Source: Pseudomonas alkylphenolica
Lineage (GTDB): Bacteria > Pseudomonadota > Gammaproteobacteria > Pseudomonadales > Pseudomonadaceae
Direction of reading: 5' to 3'
Length of the DNA stretch: 64,000 nt
Assembly (NCBI RefSeq): GCF_000746525.1
Contig: NZ_CP009048.1
Span: 281,501-345,500, forward strand
The notes below the pieces were generated by a model. The model made no database searches and was not told the origin of the DNA. It saw nothing but the letters and a program-made list of their open reading frames with translations. Within the stretch, counting starts at the first letter, position 1. The number at the start of each line of letters is the position of its first letter. Position numbers and translations under genes: made by a program. This document shows positions 47,465-56,861 of the stretch, piece by piece.

Positions 47465-49576
47465 TCAGAAACTATAGGTACCGGTAACCACCAGGCTGCG
47501 TGGATCGCCGAACTGGATCTGCGCGGCGCTGGTGGCCGAGCTGTAGTAGGTCTTGTCGGTGATGTTGCTCAGCGCCGCACGCAGGTCCCAGTCCTTGCTG
47601 CGGAAGCCCGCCAGGGCGTCCCAACGGCCGTAACCTGGCAGCACGGCGGTGTTCTGGTTGTCGGCGTAGCGTTCGCCGACCAGGGTCAGACCGGTTTCAC
47701 CGTACCAGCCCATTTCCGGTTTCCAGGTGACGAACAGGCTGCCGTTGCGTTTGGCGACGTCACTGACACGGTTGCCTTCAAAGCCATTGTTGTCCTCGAC
47801 AATGGTTGCATCCTGAATACCGATTCCACCGCGCACATACCAATTGCCGACGATGTTGCCGGTAGCCGTCAGCTCCACGCCGCGCGAGCGTTGCATGCCG
47901 GTCAGCAGGGTGATGCTCGGGTTGTTCGGATCACTGGTGCGACGGTTGTAGAGCTCAAGCTCGTAGATCGCCAGGGTGGTGCTCAGGCGCTCGTCGAGCC
48001 AGTCGCTCTTGACCCCGATCTCCTTCTGGCGAGTCTCTTCCGGGCTGGTTTCGTTGCTGTTGCCGGCCGCACCCGGGGTAATACCGATCAAGCCACCGCC
48101 TACCGGCGAGAAGGTCTTGCTCCAGGAGGCATAGAAGGAGTGCTCTTTCCACGGTGAATAGACCACACCCAGGCGTGGGCTGGTGCTGTTGCTGTCCTGC
48201 TTCTCGGAAATGCCCTTGATCTTGTTGGTGGTCTCCACTTCGAACTGGTCGAAGCGCACACCGGCCAGCACCTGCCACTGATCGTTCAGGCGTAATTGAT
48301 CCTGGATGTACAGGCCACGGCTATCGACTACGGTGTGGTTGTTGCTCGATAACGCCATTGTGCCGTTGTGCTGCAGATGGCGGTTGGGGTTGTCCAGGTC
48401 CACGCTTGGCACCGGGCTGGCACCGGGCCCCTTGGTGGCGGCGTTGTAGAGCATTGGATCGCGGCGCTGGTTGCCGAACTCAATGCCGGTCAGCAAGGTG
48501 TGCTGCAGGCCGAAGGTGTCGAAGTCGCCTTCCAGCTCAAGGTTGTTGAACAGGTTGCGGGTGTTGAGGTCTTGCTGCCAGCGTTGCCGGGTGACCTGAT
48601 TGGTCTTGGCGTTGTAGCCGGTCTGGTAGGTGTTGTCGAAGTCGCTATTGAGCTTGAACAGGCCCAGGGTGTGGCGTACCTGCCAGTTTTCATTGAGCTG
48701 GTAGTTCAGGCGCGAGCGCAGCGATTGCGCCTTGTCGTCGATGAAATCGCGCTGAGTGTCGCCGTAGGTGGTGTCGCGGCCGACATCGGCCGGGCGGCCA
48801 TTGACGCTGGGGATGCCGCGATCAGGGGTACGGTTGTAGCGGCTGTATTCGTACTGCACCAACCAGTTGAGGTCCGGGGTCAGCTGCCAGCTCATGGACG
48901 GGGCGAACAGCTGGCGGCTGCCGTCGATACCGTCGCGGAAGCTGTTGTTGTCCTGGTTGCCCATGTTCAGGCGCAGGCTGATGTTTTCCGACGGATCGGC
49001 ACTGAGGTCGGCGTACAGGCTGCGCAGGTCTTCGCTGCCGCCTTGCGCTTCGATGGTCGAGCGCCGGCCGGCTTCCGGCATCTTGCTCACGCGGTTGACG
49101 ATCCCGCCTTGGCTGCCGCGTCCGTAAAGCACCGCAGCCGGGCCCTTGAGCACCTCGATGCGCTCGATGTTATGCAGGTCGCGCACGTACTGGCTATCGT
49201 CGCGGATACCGTCCAGGTAGAAATCGTTGCTGGCATCGAAGCCGCGGATGCGCACGCTGTCGAAGCGGGTGTCGGCACCGTTGCTGACGTTGGGGATGCC
49301 GCTCAGTGCCTTGCCCAGATCGCTGGTGCCATAGTCCAGGACGTTGCTGGTTTTCACCGAGTCGATGGCCTGGGGCACGTAGCGGGCCGGGGTGGAGGTG
49401 CGGGTAGCGGTACTGACTTCCTTGACCCGTGGATCATCGCGATCACGATCGCTTTCGGCGGTCACCGAGACTTCAGGCAGGGTGGTTGTGGCGGCCAGCG
49501 CCAATCCGGAACTGAGAAACAGGGAGACACCCAGGGTCAAGGGTGACAGGCGGCAAGGGGCAGGCATCAAGGACAT
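47465..49576 (-). CDS. TonB-dependent siderophore receptor
   Basis: A 703-residue outer-membrane receptor. The signal peptide ends near ALA-ATT (about residue 29). A TonB-box-like LPEVSVTAES follows, then the plug domain (about 60-170) with SVRIRGFDASNDFYLDGIRDDSQYVRDLHNIERIEVLKGPAAVLYGRGSQGGIVN. The 22-strand barrel ends in ...LVVTGTYSF with the C-terminal Phe. The plug sequence resembles Fiu-type catecholate or ferrichrome receptors, but the ligand is not certain. A Fur-box-like site lies 52 bases upstream. The ATG at 49576 has a weak ribosome site; an ATG three codons later is possible. Confidence 0.9.
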   Translation of the reverse strand: MSLMPAPCRLSPLTLGVSLFLSSGLALAATTTLPEVSVTAESDRDRDDPRVKEVSTATRTSTPARYVPQAIDSVKTSNVLDYGTSDLGKALSGIPNVSNGADTRFDSVRIRGFDASNDFYLDGIRDDSQYVRDLHNIERIEVLKGPAAVLYGRGSQGGIVNRVSKMPEAGRRSTIEAQGGSEDLRSLYADLSADPSENISLRLNMGNQDNNSFRDGIDGSRQLFAPSMSWQLTPDLNWLVQYEYSRYNRTPDRGIPSVNGRPADVGRDTTYGDTQRDFIDDKAQSLRSRLNYQLNENWQVRHTLGLFKLNSDFDNTYQTGYNAKTNQVTRQRWQQDLNTRNLFNNLELEGDFDTFGLQHTLLTGIEFGNQRRDPMLYNAATKGPGASPVPSVDLDNPNRHLQHNGTMALSSNNHTVVDSRGLYIQDQLRLNDQWQVLAGVRFDQFEVETTNKIKGISEKQDSNSTSPRLGVVYSPWKEHSFYASWSKTFSPVGGGLIGITPGAAGNSNETSPEETRQKEIGVKSDWLDERLSTTLAIYELELYNRRTSDPNNPSITLLTGMQRSRGVELTATGNIVGNWYVRGGIGIQDATIVEDNNGFEGNRVSDVAKRNGSLFVTWKPEMGWYGETGLTLVGERYADNQNTAVLPGYGRWDALAGFRSKDWDLRAALSNITDKTYYSSATSAAQIQFGDPRSLVVTGTYSF

Positions 49577-49627
49577 CCGAAGGGGGTTGGGCAGCAGACG
49601 AAAAGGGGATTGAAATTTTGCGCGGAT

Positions 49628-49646
49628 GATAATGCTTGCTATTTAC
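49628..49646. promoter_or_regulatory. Fur-box-like site
   Basis: GATAATGCTTGCTATTTAC matches the 19-base Fur consensus at 13 positions (read on the minus strand), 52 bases upstream of the receptor start. Iron repression of the receptor is the natural reading. Confidence 0.6.
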
Positions 49647-49754
49647 TTGTGTTAATCGTTTCTTATTTGCTCTTGCTGTTTAATGTTTCAAATTGTTTCA
49701 GTGGTGCCGGTCTGCGGCGAATTGACTCAATTATCAATTCAATTTCACGAATTT

Positions 49755-49784
49755 TTGACATGCTGATCCGCACACGGATAGGAT
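49755..49784 (+). promoter_or_regulatory. sigma-70-like promoter
   Basis: TTGACA (49755-49760), an 18-base spacer and TAGGAT (49779-49784). The -35 is perfect. Transcription would start near 49791. Confidence 0.5.
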
Positions 49785-49790
49785 TCGGTC

Positions 49791-49866
49791 AACGCCTGTA
49801 GGCCCATAGGCCAAGAGTCCAGAATAAAAGGCCCGCTGCGATCACTCGCAGGCGGGCTTTTATTTT
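49791..49866 (+). ncRNA. candidate small RNA or oprD leader/attenuator
   Basis: About 75 bases between the TTGACA promoter and a strong terminator. It contains a small hairpin GGCC CATA GGCC (49801-49812), a single-stranded-looking middle (AAGAGTCCAGAATAAAA) and a GC-rich hairpin followed by TTTTATTTTTT, as expected of an Hfq-dependent small RNA. It may instead be the start of an attenuated oprD transcript. No similarity to a named RNA is claimed. Confidence 0.4.
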
Positions 49867-49868
49867 TT
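49829..49868 (+). terminator. orphan terminator upstream of oprD
   Basis: GCCCGCTGCGA (49831-49841) pairs with TCGCAGGCGGGC (49846-49857), one base bulged, followed by a T-rich tract. No plus-strand gene precedes it. Confidence 0.75.
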
Positions 49869-49885
49869 GACCCGCGAGCGTCAAC

Positions 49886-49907
49886 CCACGCAGGGGGCGT
49901 GGTTTTT
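49886..49907 (+). terminator. second terminator-like hairpin in the oprD leader
   Basis: CCACGC / GCGTGG stem with loop AGGGG and five T, 47 bases before the porin start. It is weaker than the one before it. Confidence 0.45.
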
Positions 49908-49953
49908 GGCGTAGGCCACAGAGCGTATTTGACTACGTAATAAGGAAAATAAA

Positions 49954-51246
49954 ATGTTGAAAACCAGGATCAGCCTGATCGCGCTGGGGCTTATGGCGGC
50001 GACTCAGGCTTCGGCCAATGACCAGGCCTCTTCAAAGGGCTTCATCGAAGACAGCAGCGCCAGCCTTTTGCTGCGCAACGCTTTCATCAACCGCGACAAG
50101 AAGCACGACACCCAGGATCAGCGCGAATGGGGTCAGGCCTTCATCGGTAAATTCTCCTCCGGCTTCACCCAGGGCACCGTCGGTGTCGGTGTGGATGCTT
50201 TCGGTCTGTACGCTGTGCGTCTGGACGGTGGTAAGGGTCACAACGGCGGCGCCGGTATCGACTTCTTCAAACCAGCAGATGGCGACTCGCCAAGCAACCC
50301 GCAAAATTCCCCGCACAACCTGGCCCGTGGTGGCGCCGCGGTCAAATTCCGCGTCTCCAACACTGTACTGAAGTACGGCGACCAGATGCCGGAACTGCCG
50401 GTACTGCAATACGACGACGGTCGCCTGCTGCCAGAGAGCTACACCGGTACCCTGATCACCTCCAAGGAAATCCAGGGCCTGGAACTGAACGCCGGTCGTT
50501 TCACCCAGGAAGCGCGCAAAAGTGCTGAAGGCCGTGACAGCGGTGGCCTGAAGTCGATCAACGTATTTGGCGGTAGCTACAAGTTCACCGAGAACCTGTC
50601 GGCCTCGCTGTACGGCTCCGACGTCGAAGACGTGCTGAAGAAGCATTACCTGGGCGTCAACTACGTTCACCCGCTCGCGTCTGACCAGTCCCTGACTCTG
50701 GACTTCAACGGTTACAAGACCAAACTGGATCGCGAGTTCGCCACTGACGACCGTCGTGACAACACCATCTGGAGCCTGGCGGCCACTTACGGTTTCGGCG
50801 CGCACTCGGTGACCATCGCGCACCAGCGCAGCACCGGTAACACCGGCTACAACTACGGCTTCTACCAGAACGCCGGTGGCGTGGGTGACGGTGGTTCGAC
50901 CATCTACCTGGCCAACTCCTACTGGTCTGACTTCAACAACGAAGACGAGCGTTCCTGGCAGCTGGCCTACGGTCTGGACTTCGGCGCCTTCGGTGTACCG
51001 GGTCTGACCTACAAAGTGGCTTACGTGCGCGGTGACCACATCAACACCCGTGGCTTCGGCGAAGGTGAAGAGCGCGAGATCTTCAACCAGTTCAAATACG
51101 TAGTTCAGGAAGGCCCGGCCAAGGACCTGTCCATCAAACTGCGTAGCTCGTTCCTGCGTACCGACACCAGCATGCGTCAGGCCGAACTCAACGACGACGG
51201 TAACGAAGTCCGCGTGTTCGTCGAGTACCCGATCAGCATCCTCTGA
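49954..51246 (+). CDS. OprD-family outer-membrane porin (second copy)
   Basis: A 430-residue OprD-type channel. The signal peptide ends at about residue 22 (ASA-NDQ); GFIEDSSASLLLRNAFINRD is the family start, and VRVFVEYPISIL ends the barrel. TAAGGAAA lies close to the ATG. It differs clearly from the copy at 4589 (different loops, 15 residues shorter), so the substrate probably differs; amino acids, peptides or carboxylates are common for the family. Neighbours do not fix the substrate. Confidence 0.9.
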   Translation: MLKTRISLIALGLMAATQASANDQASSKGFIEDSSASLLLRNAFINRDKKHDTQDQREWGQAFIGKFSSGFTQGTVGVGVDAFGLYAVRLDGGKGHNGGAGIDFFKPADGDSPSNPQNSPHNLARGGAAVKFRVSNTVLKYGDQMPELPVLQYDDGRLLPESYTGTLITSKEIQGLELNAGRFTQEARKSAEGRDSGGLKSINVFGGSYKFTENLSASLYGSDVEDVLKKHYLGVNYVHPLASDQSLTLDFNGYKTKLDREFATDDRRDNTIWSLAATYGFGAHSVTIAHQRSTGNTGYNYGFYQNAGGVGDGGSTIYLANSYWSDFNNEDERSWQLAYGLDFGAFGVPGLTYKVAYVRGDHINTRGFGEGEEREIFNQFKYVVQEGPAKDLSIKLRSSFLRTDTSMRQAELNDDGNEVRVFVEYPISIL

Positions 51247-51260
51247 TAGGGACCTCCCAT

Positions 51261-51284
51261 TTCAGGCAGGCCTACCTGTCTGAA
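51261..51284. other. hairpin after the second oprD gene
   Basis: TTTCAGGCAGG / CCTGTCTGAAG stem with one G-T pair, no T-run, just past the stop. It is a probable 3'-end structure before the REP pair. Confidence 0.4.
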
Positions 51285-51293
51285 GTGGAACCG

Positions 51294-51369
51294 CCAGTGG
51301 GAGCGGGCTTGCCCCGCGATGCGATGTTGCTGACAGATCGCAATCGCGGGGCAAGCCCGCTCCCACTGG
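51294..51369. repeat. inverted REP pair
   Basis: Two near-identical 27-base REP arms (51294-51320 and 51343-51369) facing each other over 22 bases, between convergent oprD and the glutamate-synthase-like gene. Confidence 0.9.
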
Positions 51370-51379
51370 TAATGCCCCA

Positions 51380-53044
51380 TCAAGCTGGTGTCGCCAGCTT
51401 GCGGCGTACGACGGGCTTGTCAGTCGGCGCCTCACCCGTCTCTGGCTCGAAACTGTCGCTGCGGGCCATCCGCCACATCCGCGCATAGAACTCACTGTCG
51501 ATCGAGCCGTTGAGCAACTCACCGGGCTTGAGGAATACATGCAACTGGGAAAACAGGCGGATTTCGCTGGCGCTGATGCGTCGGACCAGGTGTTTGGGCT
51601 TGAGCTGTGACGGATGCTCAAGACCTGCGGCGGCGAGCATCTCGGCCAGGGCATGCAGGGTGTTGCGGTGAAAACTGTAGACGCGCTCGGCCTTGTCCGG
51701 CACCACCAGTGCGCGTTGTCGCAACGAGTCCTGGGTCGCCACCCCCGTGGGGCATTTGTTGGTGTGGCAGCTCTGCGACTGGATGCAGCCAATGGCGAAC
51801 ATGAAGCCACGCGCCGAATTGACCCAGTCCGCGCCGATGGCCAGTACGCTGGCGATATCGAAGGCACTGACAATCTTGCCGCCCGCACCAATGCGCACCT
51901 TGTCGCGCAGGTTCAGGCCCACCAGCGTGTTGTGTACGAACATCAGCCCTTCGCGCATCGGCACGCCGATGTTGTCGCTGAACTCCCGCGGTGCGGCGCC
52001 GGTACCGCCTTCCTTGCCGTCGACGACGATGAAATCCGGAACAATGCCGGTCACCAGCATGGCCTTGGCAATGCCCATAAATTCCCAGGGGTGGCCCAGG
52101 CAGAACTTGAAGCCCACCGGTTTACCGCCAGACAACTCGCGCAATTGCGCAATGAACTGCAACAGCTCGATAGGCGTGCGAAAGGCACTGTGCGCTGCCG
52201 GTGAGATGCAATCCTCGCCGACCTCCACCCCGCGGGTAGCGGCGATCTCGCTGCTGACCTTATGCCCGGGCAGTATCCCGCCATGTCCAGGCTTGGCACC
52301 CTGACTCAGCTTGATTTCGATCATCTTCACCTGCGGGTCGCGGGCCTGTGCGGCGAAGCGTTCGGGGTCGAAACGGCCAGCGGCGGTGCGGCAACCAAAA
52401 TAGCCACTGCCGATTTCCCAGATCAGGTCACCGCCGTGCTCACGGTGATACGGGCTGATGCTGCCTTCCCCGGTGTCGTGGGCGAAGCGACCGCGCTTGG
52501 CCCCTTGGTTGAGCGCGGCAATGGCGTTGGCGCTGAGGGCGCCGAAGCTCATGGCCGAGATATTGAAGATCGAGGCAGAGTAAGGCTGGCGACACTGCGG
52601 GCCACCGATGGCGATACGGAACGAGGCGGGATCCGGGGTGTCCGCTGGCAGCATCGAATGGCTGATGAACTCGAAGCCGGGTCGGTACACATCGTTGAGC
52701 GTACCGAAGGCTTTCTCGGCGCTTTCATTCTTGGCCCGGGCGTAGACCAGCGAGCGCTGGGCGCGGGAGAACGGCAGCTTGTCGTCATCGCCCTCAAGCA
52801 GGTACTGGCGAATTTCCGGGCGGATGGTTTCGATCAGGTAACGGATGTTGCCCAGAATCGGATAGTTGCGCCGTACCGCATGGTGGCTTTGGCGCAGATC
52901 GTTCAGGCCAACCAGGCTGAGCAAGGCGCAGATCAGGGTGAAGGGCCAGAGCCAGGCATGGCTCGCAAGAAAGGGCAGGCTGATGCAGGTGAAGAGCAGG
53001 CAGCCGGCCAGACAGGCGTAGCGGCTGGGAAGCGAAGCTTTCAT
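51380..53044 (-). CDS. membrane-anchored FMN-binding glutamate-synthase-domain protein
   Basis: A 554-residue protein with two N-terminal membrane helices (about 8-50) followed by a GltB-type FMN domain. It has the [3Fe-4S] motif C420-x5-C426-x4-C431 and the FMN-barrel blocks VDGKEGGTGAAP and VRIGAGGKI. It lacks the glutaminase domain and has no GltD partner nearby, so it is not a normal glutamate synthase. Stand-alone copies are common in pseudomonads, with unknown electron donor and substrate. Confidence 0.88.
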   Translation of the reverse strand: MKASLPSRYACLAGCLLFTCISLPFLASHAWLWPFTLICALLSLVGLNDLRQSHHAVRRNYPILGNIRYLIETIRPEIRQYLLEGDDDKLPFSRAQRSLVYARAKNESAEKAFGTLNDVYRPGFEFISHSMLPADTPDPASFRIAIGGPQCRQPYSASIFNISAMSFGALSANAIAALNQGAKRGRFAHDTGEGSISPYHREHGGDLIWEIGSGYFGCRTAAGRFDPERFAAQARDPQVKMIEIKLSQGAKPGHGGILPGHKVSSEIAATRGVEVGEDCISPAAHSAFRTPIELLQFIAQLRELSGGKPVGFKFCLGHPWEFMGIAKAMLVTGIVPDFIVVDGKEGGTGAAPREFSDNIGVPMREGLMFVHNTLVGLNLRDKVRIGAGGKIVSAFDIASVLAIGADWVNSARGFMFAIGCIQSQSCHTNKCPTGVATQDSLRQRALVVPDKAERVYSFHRNTLHALAEMLAAAGLEHPSQLKPKHLVRRISASEIRLFSQLHVFLKPGELLNGSIDSEFYARMWRMARSDSFEPETGEAPTDKPVVRRKLATPA

Positions 53045-53266
53045 GAATCTTCCACTGATATGAGAGATCCTGCCAAGGATAGGGCAAGCGCCCGGGCGGA
53101 AAACCCGTTAAATCAGTAAAAGACTTTTATCCCCGGCGTGCTTGCAAGGCCGGCCCCGGCGGGTTAGTTCGCTGCCTGCTGAACCTGACTCCGGCACTTG
53201 CATAACTGCCGCTTGCAGCACCCGTGCTACAAGGCATTTCCAGTATTTGCCAAGTGAAGCCACACC

Positions 53267-54457
53267 ATGCCCGCTACCCGCGCAGCACCCACGGCACAGG
53301 GCTTTGGCCTGCTGTGCCTGGCCAGCTATCTGCTGTCGTTGTCCTACGGTTCGACGTTTTTGCTGTCGCTGTTGGTCAGCAGTCGTGGCGGTAACGAACA
53401 GGACGCCGGGCAGATCATTTCGCTGGCCATGCTCAGTACCGTAGTCGCCGTGCTGGGCAGTGGGCACCTGGCCGATCGCCTGGGCTCGGCGCGGGCCATC
53501 GCGCTCTGTGCACTGTGTTTGGTGACGGCGTGCCTGGGCTTTGCCCTGGTGCCTGGCACAGGCAGCGGGTTGATGGTGTGTGGTCTGATCCTCGGCCTTG
53601 GTTGGGGAGCGTTTTACACCCTGGGGCCAATCCTGGTCAGTGAACGGGTCGATGCCCAGCGGCGCACGCACAGCTTTGCCCTGCTCTCGGGCAGCATGAT
53701 GAGCGGGATCGGTTCCGGGCCGCTGGTCGGCAAGCTGGCCAGCGTTTTCGATCTGCCGGTACAGACTGCGTTCTACACCGCAGCCCTGGCCGCGCTGTGC
53801 GGCTTGCTGATTTTCAACCATCTGGCGCGACTGCCACGTCCGGCTTCGAGCCCGGTCAGCATCAGTCGCCGCGCCTGTAACGAGGTACTGGGTTCAAAGG
53901 CGCGCTGGCCGATTCTCATGGTCGGCCTGGGCGGTGCGATCTTCGGTGGCCTGGGCAGCTTCCAGACTTCCTATGCAGCGGGGCGTGGCCTGGACTACTC
54001 GTTGTTCTTCGTTGGCTTCATGAGCGCGGCGATCAGCTGCCGGTTGCTGATCGCCGGCTGGGTGGTCAAACGCGATGCCTATCGGGCGTCCTGCCTGCTT
54101 TCGGGCTTTATCGTCCTGGCGGTACTGGCCTTGGGCTGGGGCGTACAGGGCAACCTGGGTTACTTGCTGGCGGCGGCTTTGCTGGGCGTCGGTTATGGCC
54201 TGAATTATTCGGTGATCAACGGCCTCGCTGCGAACCAGGCGCCGCCCGGGCACACCCCGCAGGCCTTGCTGCTGTTCAGCCTGGCGTACTTTCTCGGGGT
54301 GTTCGGCTTTCCCTGGCTGGCGGGCCACTTGATTGTCAGCAAGGGTACCGAGGCGATGATGGTCAGCTTGCTGGTTGTGGCTCTACTCAACTGGGCGATC
54401 AGCGTCGGCCGTCTGTACGGACGCCGACGCGCGGTGGCACTGTCGGTGCCAGGCTGA
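53267..54457 (+). CDS. MFS transporter
   Basis: A 396-residue major facilitator with about 12 hydrophobic helices. The loop 2-3 motif is GHLADRLGSARAIAL, and it has a small-solute or drug-type layout. It is divergent from the glutamate-synthase-like gene and convergent with the LprI gene. The substrate cannot be told from the sequence. Confidence 0.86.
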   Translation: MPATRAAPTAQGFGLLCLASYLLSLSYGSTFLLSLLVSSRGGNEQDAGQIISLAMLSTVVAVLGSGHLADRLGSARAIALCALCLVTACLGFALVPGTGSGLMVCGLILGLGWGAFYTLGPILVSERVDAQRRTHSFALLSGSMMSGIGSGPLVGKLASVFDLPVQTAFYTAALAALCGLLIFNHLARLPRPASSPVSISRRACNEVLGSKARWPILMVGLGGAIFGGLGSFQTSYAAGRGLDYSLFFVGFMSAAISCRLLIAGWVVKRDAYRASCLLSGFIVLAVLALGWGVQGNLGYLLAAALLGVGYGLNYSVINGLAANQAPPGHTPQALLLFSLAYFLGVFGFPWLAGHLIVSKGTEAMMVSLLVVALLNWAISVGRLYGRRRAVALSVPG

Positions 54458-54461
54458 GCCA

Positions 54462-55610
54462 TTACTGCCCGGGGGCGATAGCGAACATCAGCTTGTCGCC
54501 TTCGAGGTACACGACGGCTTCGTGGCCCAGAACATCCACCGGAACTGCCGAAATTGCTTCATGCTCGGGGACGATCTTTTCAAGTGTCTTGTTCAGTAGA
54601 TCAACACGCCAGACACAGGCAAAGTCGCCGCTGTTGTCGAAGTACAGCACCGGCCGGGTTTCGTTCCACACCGGATTGACCAGGCTCCAGCCTTTATCGT
54701 TCTTGTCCATCACCTGGTCGTAAGCGTTCGAGTCGTACTCGTAGGGGTAGTAGAGCTGCAGGTGGTAGTTTTCGACGTTCAGGTCATTGGCGATCCGCGC
54801 CTTGGAAAAGCGTTTGCTCCCGGATTCTGCGGAAAACAGCTGCGTTGAAGGTTGTGGTTCTGCCTTGGAGCCCAAGGTGTAGGCCATGCTTTGCTCGGCT
54901 TCGCCCTTCACGCGATGACGGTAGTAGAACACCCCATCGATGATGCCGGCAAAGCGCTCGCCCTGATCATTGGCGCCGATCTTGTTCCAGCCGCTGAAAC
55001 GGATGTCACGGACAATCGGATGAAGGCCTGGGCGGGCGTCGGAGTACTCATACAACGAGCCGAAGTAGCGGCGCTCATAGCTATTGCCAGGGCTGCGGAT
55101 GGTCTGGTCCAGGTGCTCGCCAACAAAAATCACCACGTTGAGCACACCGTCCAGGGTTGCCACGTCAACCACCTGGGCATAGTCGACACCCTTGACCTGC
55201 GGGAAGGTGGCCAAGGCAAAGCGTTGCCAGGCTGCATCCTCGATCTGCAGGTAGGGTTGTTGGTCCTGTGAAGGCTTTAGCGCAGGTGTCTCGGCTTGAG
55301 GATTGGCCGGCACCGGCGTGAGCCGTGAAATCTGTTGATCGTAAGCCTCCTCAATGCACGGGACCGCCGTGCAACGATTGCGTACCTCACGCAGCCATTG
55401 CCTTTCCAGCTCACGGAAAATCTTCAGGTGTTGCAGCGGACGATAGTGCTCATTGAGCAGATCATCCTTGGCCGACAGTGAAGGTGTGGTGCAGATGGCA
55501 GTTTCCACCAGCGTTCTGGCTTTACTGCAGTCGAAACTGGCGGCAAAGGCAGCAGGGCTGGTCAGACAAGCAACGATCAGGGCGGGCAGCAGGCGCGTAA
55601 AGGCTTTCAT
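54462..55610 (-). CDS. secreted LprI-domain (DUF1311) protein
   Basis: A 382-residue protein with signal peptide ending near AFA-ASF (about 23). An N-terminal LprI/DUF1311 domain (about 24-85) follows with paired Cys (FDCSKARTLVETAICTTPSLS, and RNRCTAVPCIEEAY). The rest (about 100-382) is an unassigned soluble region with tyrosine-rich strands. The LprI domain occurs in lysozyme-inhibitor-like lipoproteins, but no lipobox is present here, so it is probably periplasmic. The ATG at 55610 was chosen by the signal peptide. Confidence 0.78.
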   Translation of the reverse strand: MKAFTRLLPALIVACLTSPAAFAASFDCSKARTLVETAICTTPSLSAKDDLLNEHYRPLQHLKIFRELERQWLREVRNRCTAVPCIEEAYDQQISRLTPVPANPQAETPALKPSQDQQPYLQIEDAAWQRFALATFPQVKGVDYAQVVDVATLDGVLNVVIFVGEHLDQTIRSPGNSYERRYFGSLYEYSDARPGLHPIVRDIRFSGWNKIGANDQGERFAGIIDGVFYYRHRVKGEAEQSMAYTLGSKAEPQPSTQLFSAESGSKRFSKARIANDLNVENYHLQLYYPYEYDSNAYDQVMDKNDKGWSLVNPVWNETRPVLYFDNSGDFACVWRVDLLNKTLEKIVPEHEAISAVPVDVLGHEAVVYLEGDKLMFAIAPGQ

Positions 55611-55784
55611 CAGACATCCATGTGCACAGAAGCGGGTGAGGGATGATAAGGCAGAGTCTACAGTCACGGCAAAATCGTGGCCTGACGAGCGTCACGGCTA
55701 TCCGCACTTTTATTGATCCTGGTTAATTTTTGTACAAAGCCCTTGCCTAGACTGTCGGCTCTCCACCCTTGAAGGGGAAATGGC

Positions 55785-56798
55785 ATGACGATTATCGTGA
55801 CCGGCGCCGCCGGGTTTATCGGTAGCAATCTGGTACAGGCCCTCAACCAGCGCGGCGAAACCGAGATCATCGCTGTTGACGATCTGACTGACGGCGACAA
55901 GTTTCGCAACCTGGCCGACAGCGAAATTGCTGACTACCTCGACAAGGACGACTTCCTTGAGCGCTTTGCCCGCGGCCAGTTCGGCAGAGTCCGTGCCGTA
56001 CTGCACCAGGGCGCCTGCTCCAGCACCGTCGAAGGCGACGGGCGTTTCATGATGGACAACAACTACCGCTTCAGCCGCGACCTGCTCGAAGCTGCCCAAG
56101 GGCTGCAAGTGCCGTTGCTGTATGCCTCGTCGGCAGCGGTGTATGGCGCCGGGCGGGACTTTCGCGAACAGCGCGAAAGTGAGCGGCCACTGAACGTTTA
56201 CGGCTACTCCAAGTTTCTCTTCGACCAGCGCGTGCGCAGGCAACTGCCCGTTGCGCGTAGCCAGATCGTCGGCCTGCGTTACTTCAACGTCTACGGCCCG
56301 CATGAACAGCACAAAGGCGCGATGGCATCGGTGGCCTTGCACTGCTTCAACCAGTATCAGGCCCATGGCAAGGTCAGCCTGTTCGGCAGCTACGGTGATT
56401 ACCCAAGTGGTGGGCACCTGCGCGATTTCGTCTCGGTGGAGGATGTGGTCAAGGTCAATCTGTTCTTCCTTGAACGCCCGCAGCTCAGCGGCATTTTCAA
56501 TCTCGGCAGCGGCCGCGCCCAGCCGTTCAACGACGTGGCCCTGGCGGTGATCAACCGCCTGCGTGAACAGCAGGATCAGCCGCCGTTGTCACTGGAGATG
56601 GCCTTGCTTGAAGGCATTCTGGAGTACAGCGAATTTCCCGAGCATCTGCGTGGCAAGTACCAGTGCTACACCTGTGCCGATCTTGAGCGTCTGCGCGCTG
56701 TGGGCTATCAGGCGCCGACGCTGACGGTTGGGCAGGGTGTGGTGCGTTACTGTGATTGGTTGCTGGGGCTCAAAAGTCCGCCGCCTGCTTTCGCATGA
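55785..56798 (+). CDS. rfaD: ADP-L-glycero-D-manno-heptose-6-epimerase
   Basis: A 337-residue SDR epimerase making the L-heptose precursor for the LPS core. It has the Rossmann motif [13 protein letters not shown], the family block [12 protein letters not shown], catalytic [11 protein letters not shown], and QGACSST. It lies alone here rather than in an LPS cluster. AAGGGG precedes the ATG. Confidence 0.93.
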   Translation: MTIIVTGAAGFIGSNLVQALNQRGETEIIAVDDLTDGDKFRNLADSEIADYLDKDDFLERFARGQFGRVRAVLHQGACSSTVEGDGRFMMDNNYRFSRDLLEAAQGLQVPLLYASSAAVYGAGRDFREQRESERPLNVYGYSKFLFDQRVRRQLPVARSQIVGLRYFNVYGPHEQHKGAMASVALHCFNQYQAHGKVSLFGSYGDYPSGGHLRDFVSVEDVVKVNLFFLERPQLSGIFNLGSGRAQPFNDVALAVINRLREQQDQPPLSLEMALLEGILEYSEFPEHLRGKYQCYTCADLERLRAVGYQAPTLTVGQGVVRYCDWLLGLKSPPPAFA

Positions 56799-56861
56799 CG
56801 CCCCGTCGGTATGTCTACAGGCGCGCTTGCTCATAGAGTCGCTTTAGGCCAATGTACAGAC

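Larger units (their letters stand above)
49577..49953. other. 377-base intergenic region with Fur-like site, promoter, two hairpins
   Basis: Divergent region between the siderophore receptor and the second OprD gene. It holds a Fur-box-like sequence, a TTGACA promoter, and two plus-strand terminator-like hairpins (49829-49868 and 49886-49907) before the porin start. A 63-codon open frame from 49610 has no ribosome site and unlikely composition, so I do not call it. Confidence 0.6.

Noticed and set aside
49610..49801. A 63-codon frame with a hydrophobic stretch upstream of the second OprD
   Set aside because: No ribosome site, overlaps the Fur-like site and promoter, composition typical of AT-rich intergenic DNA.
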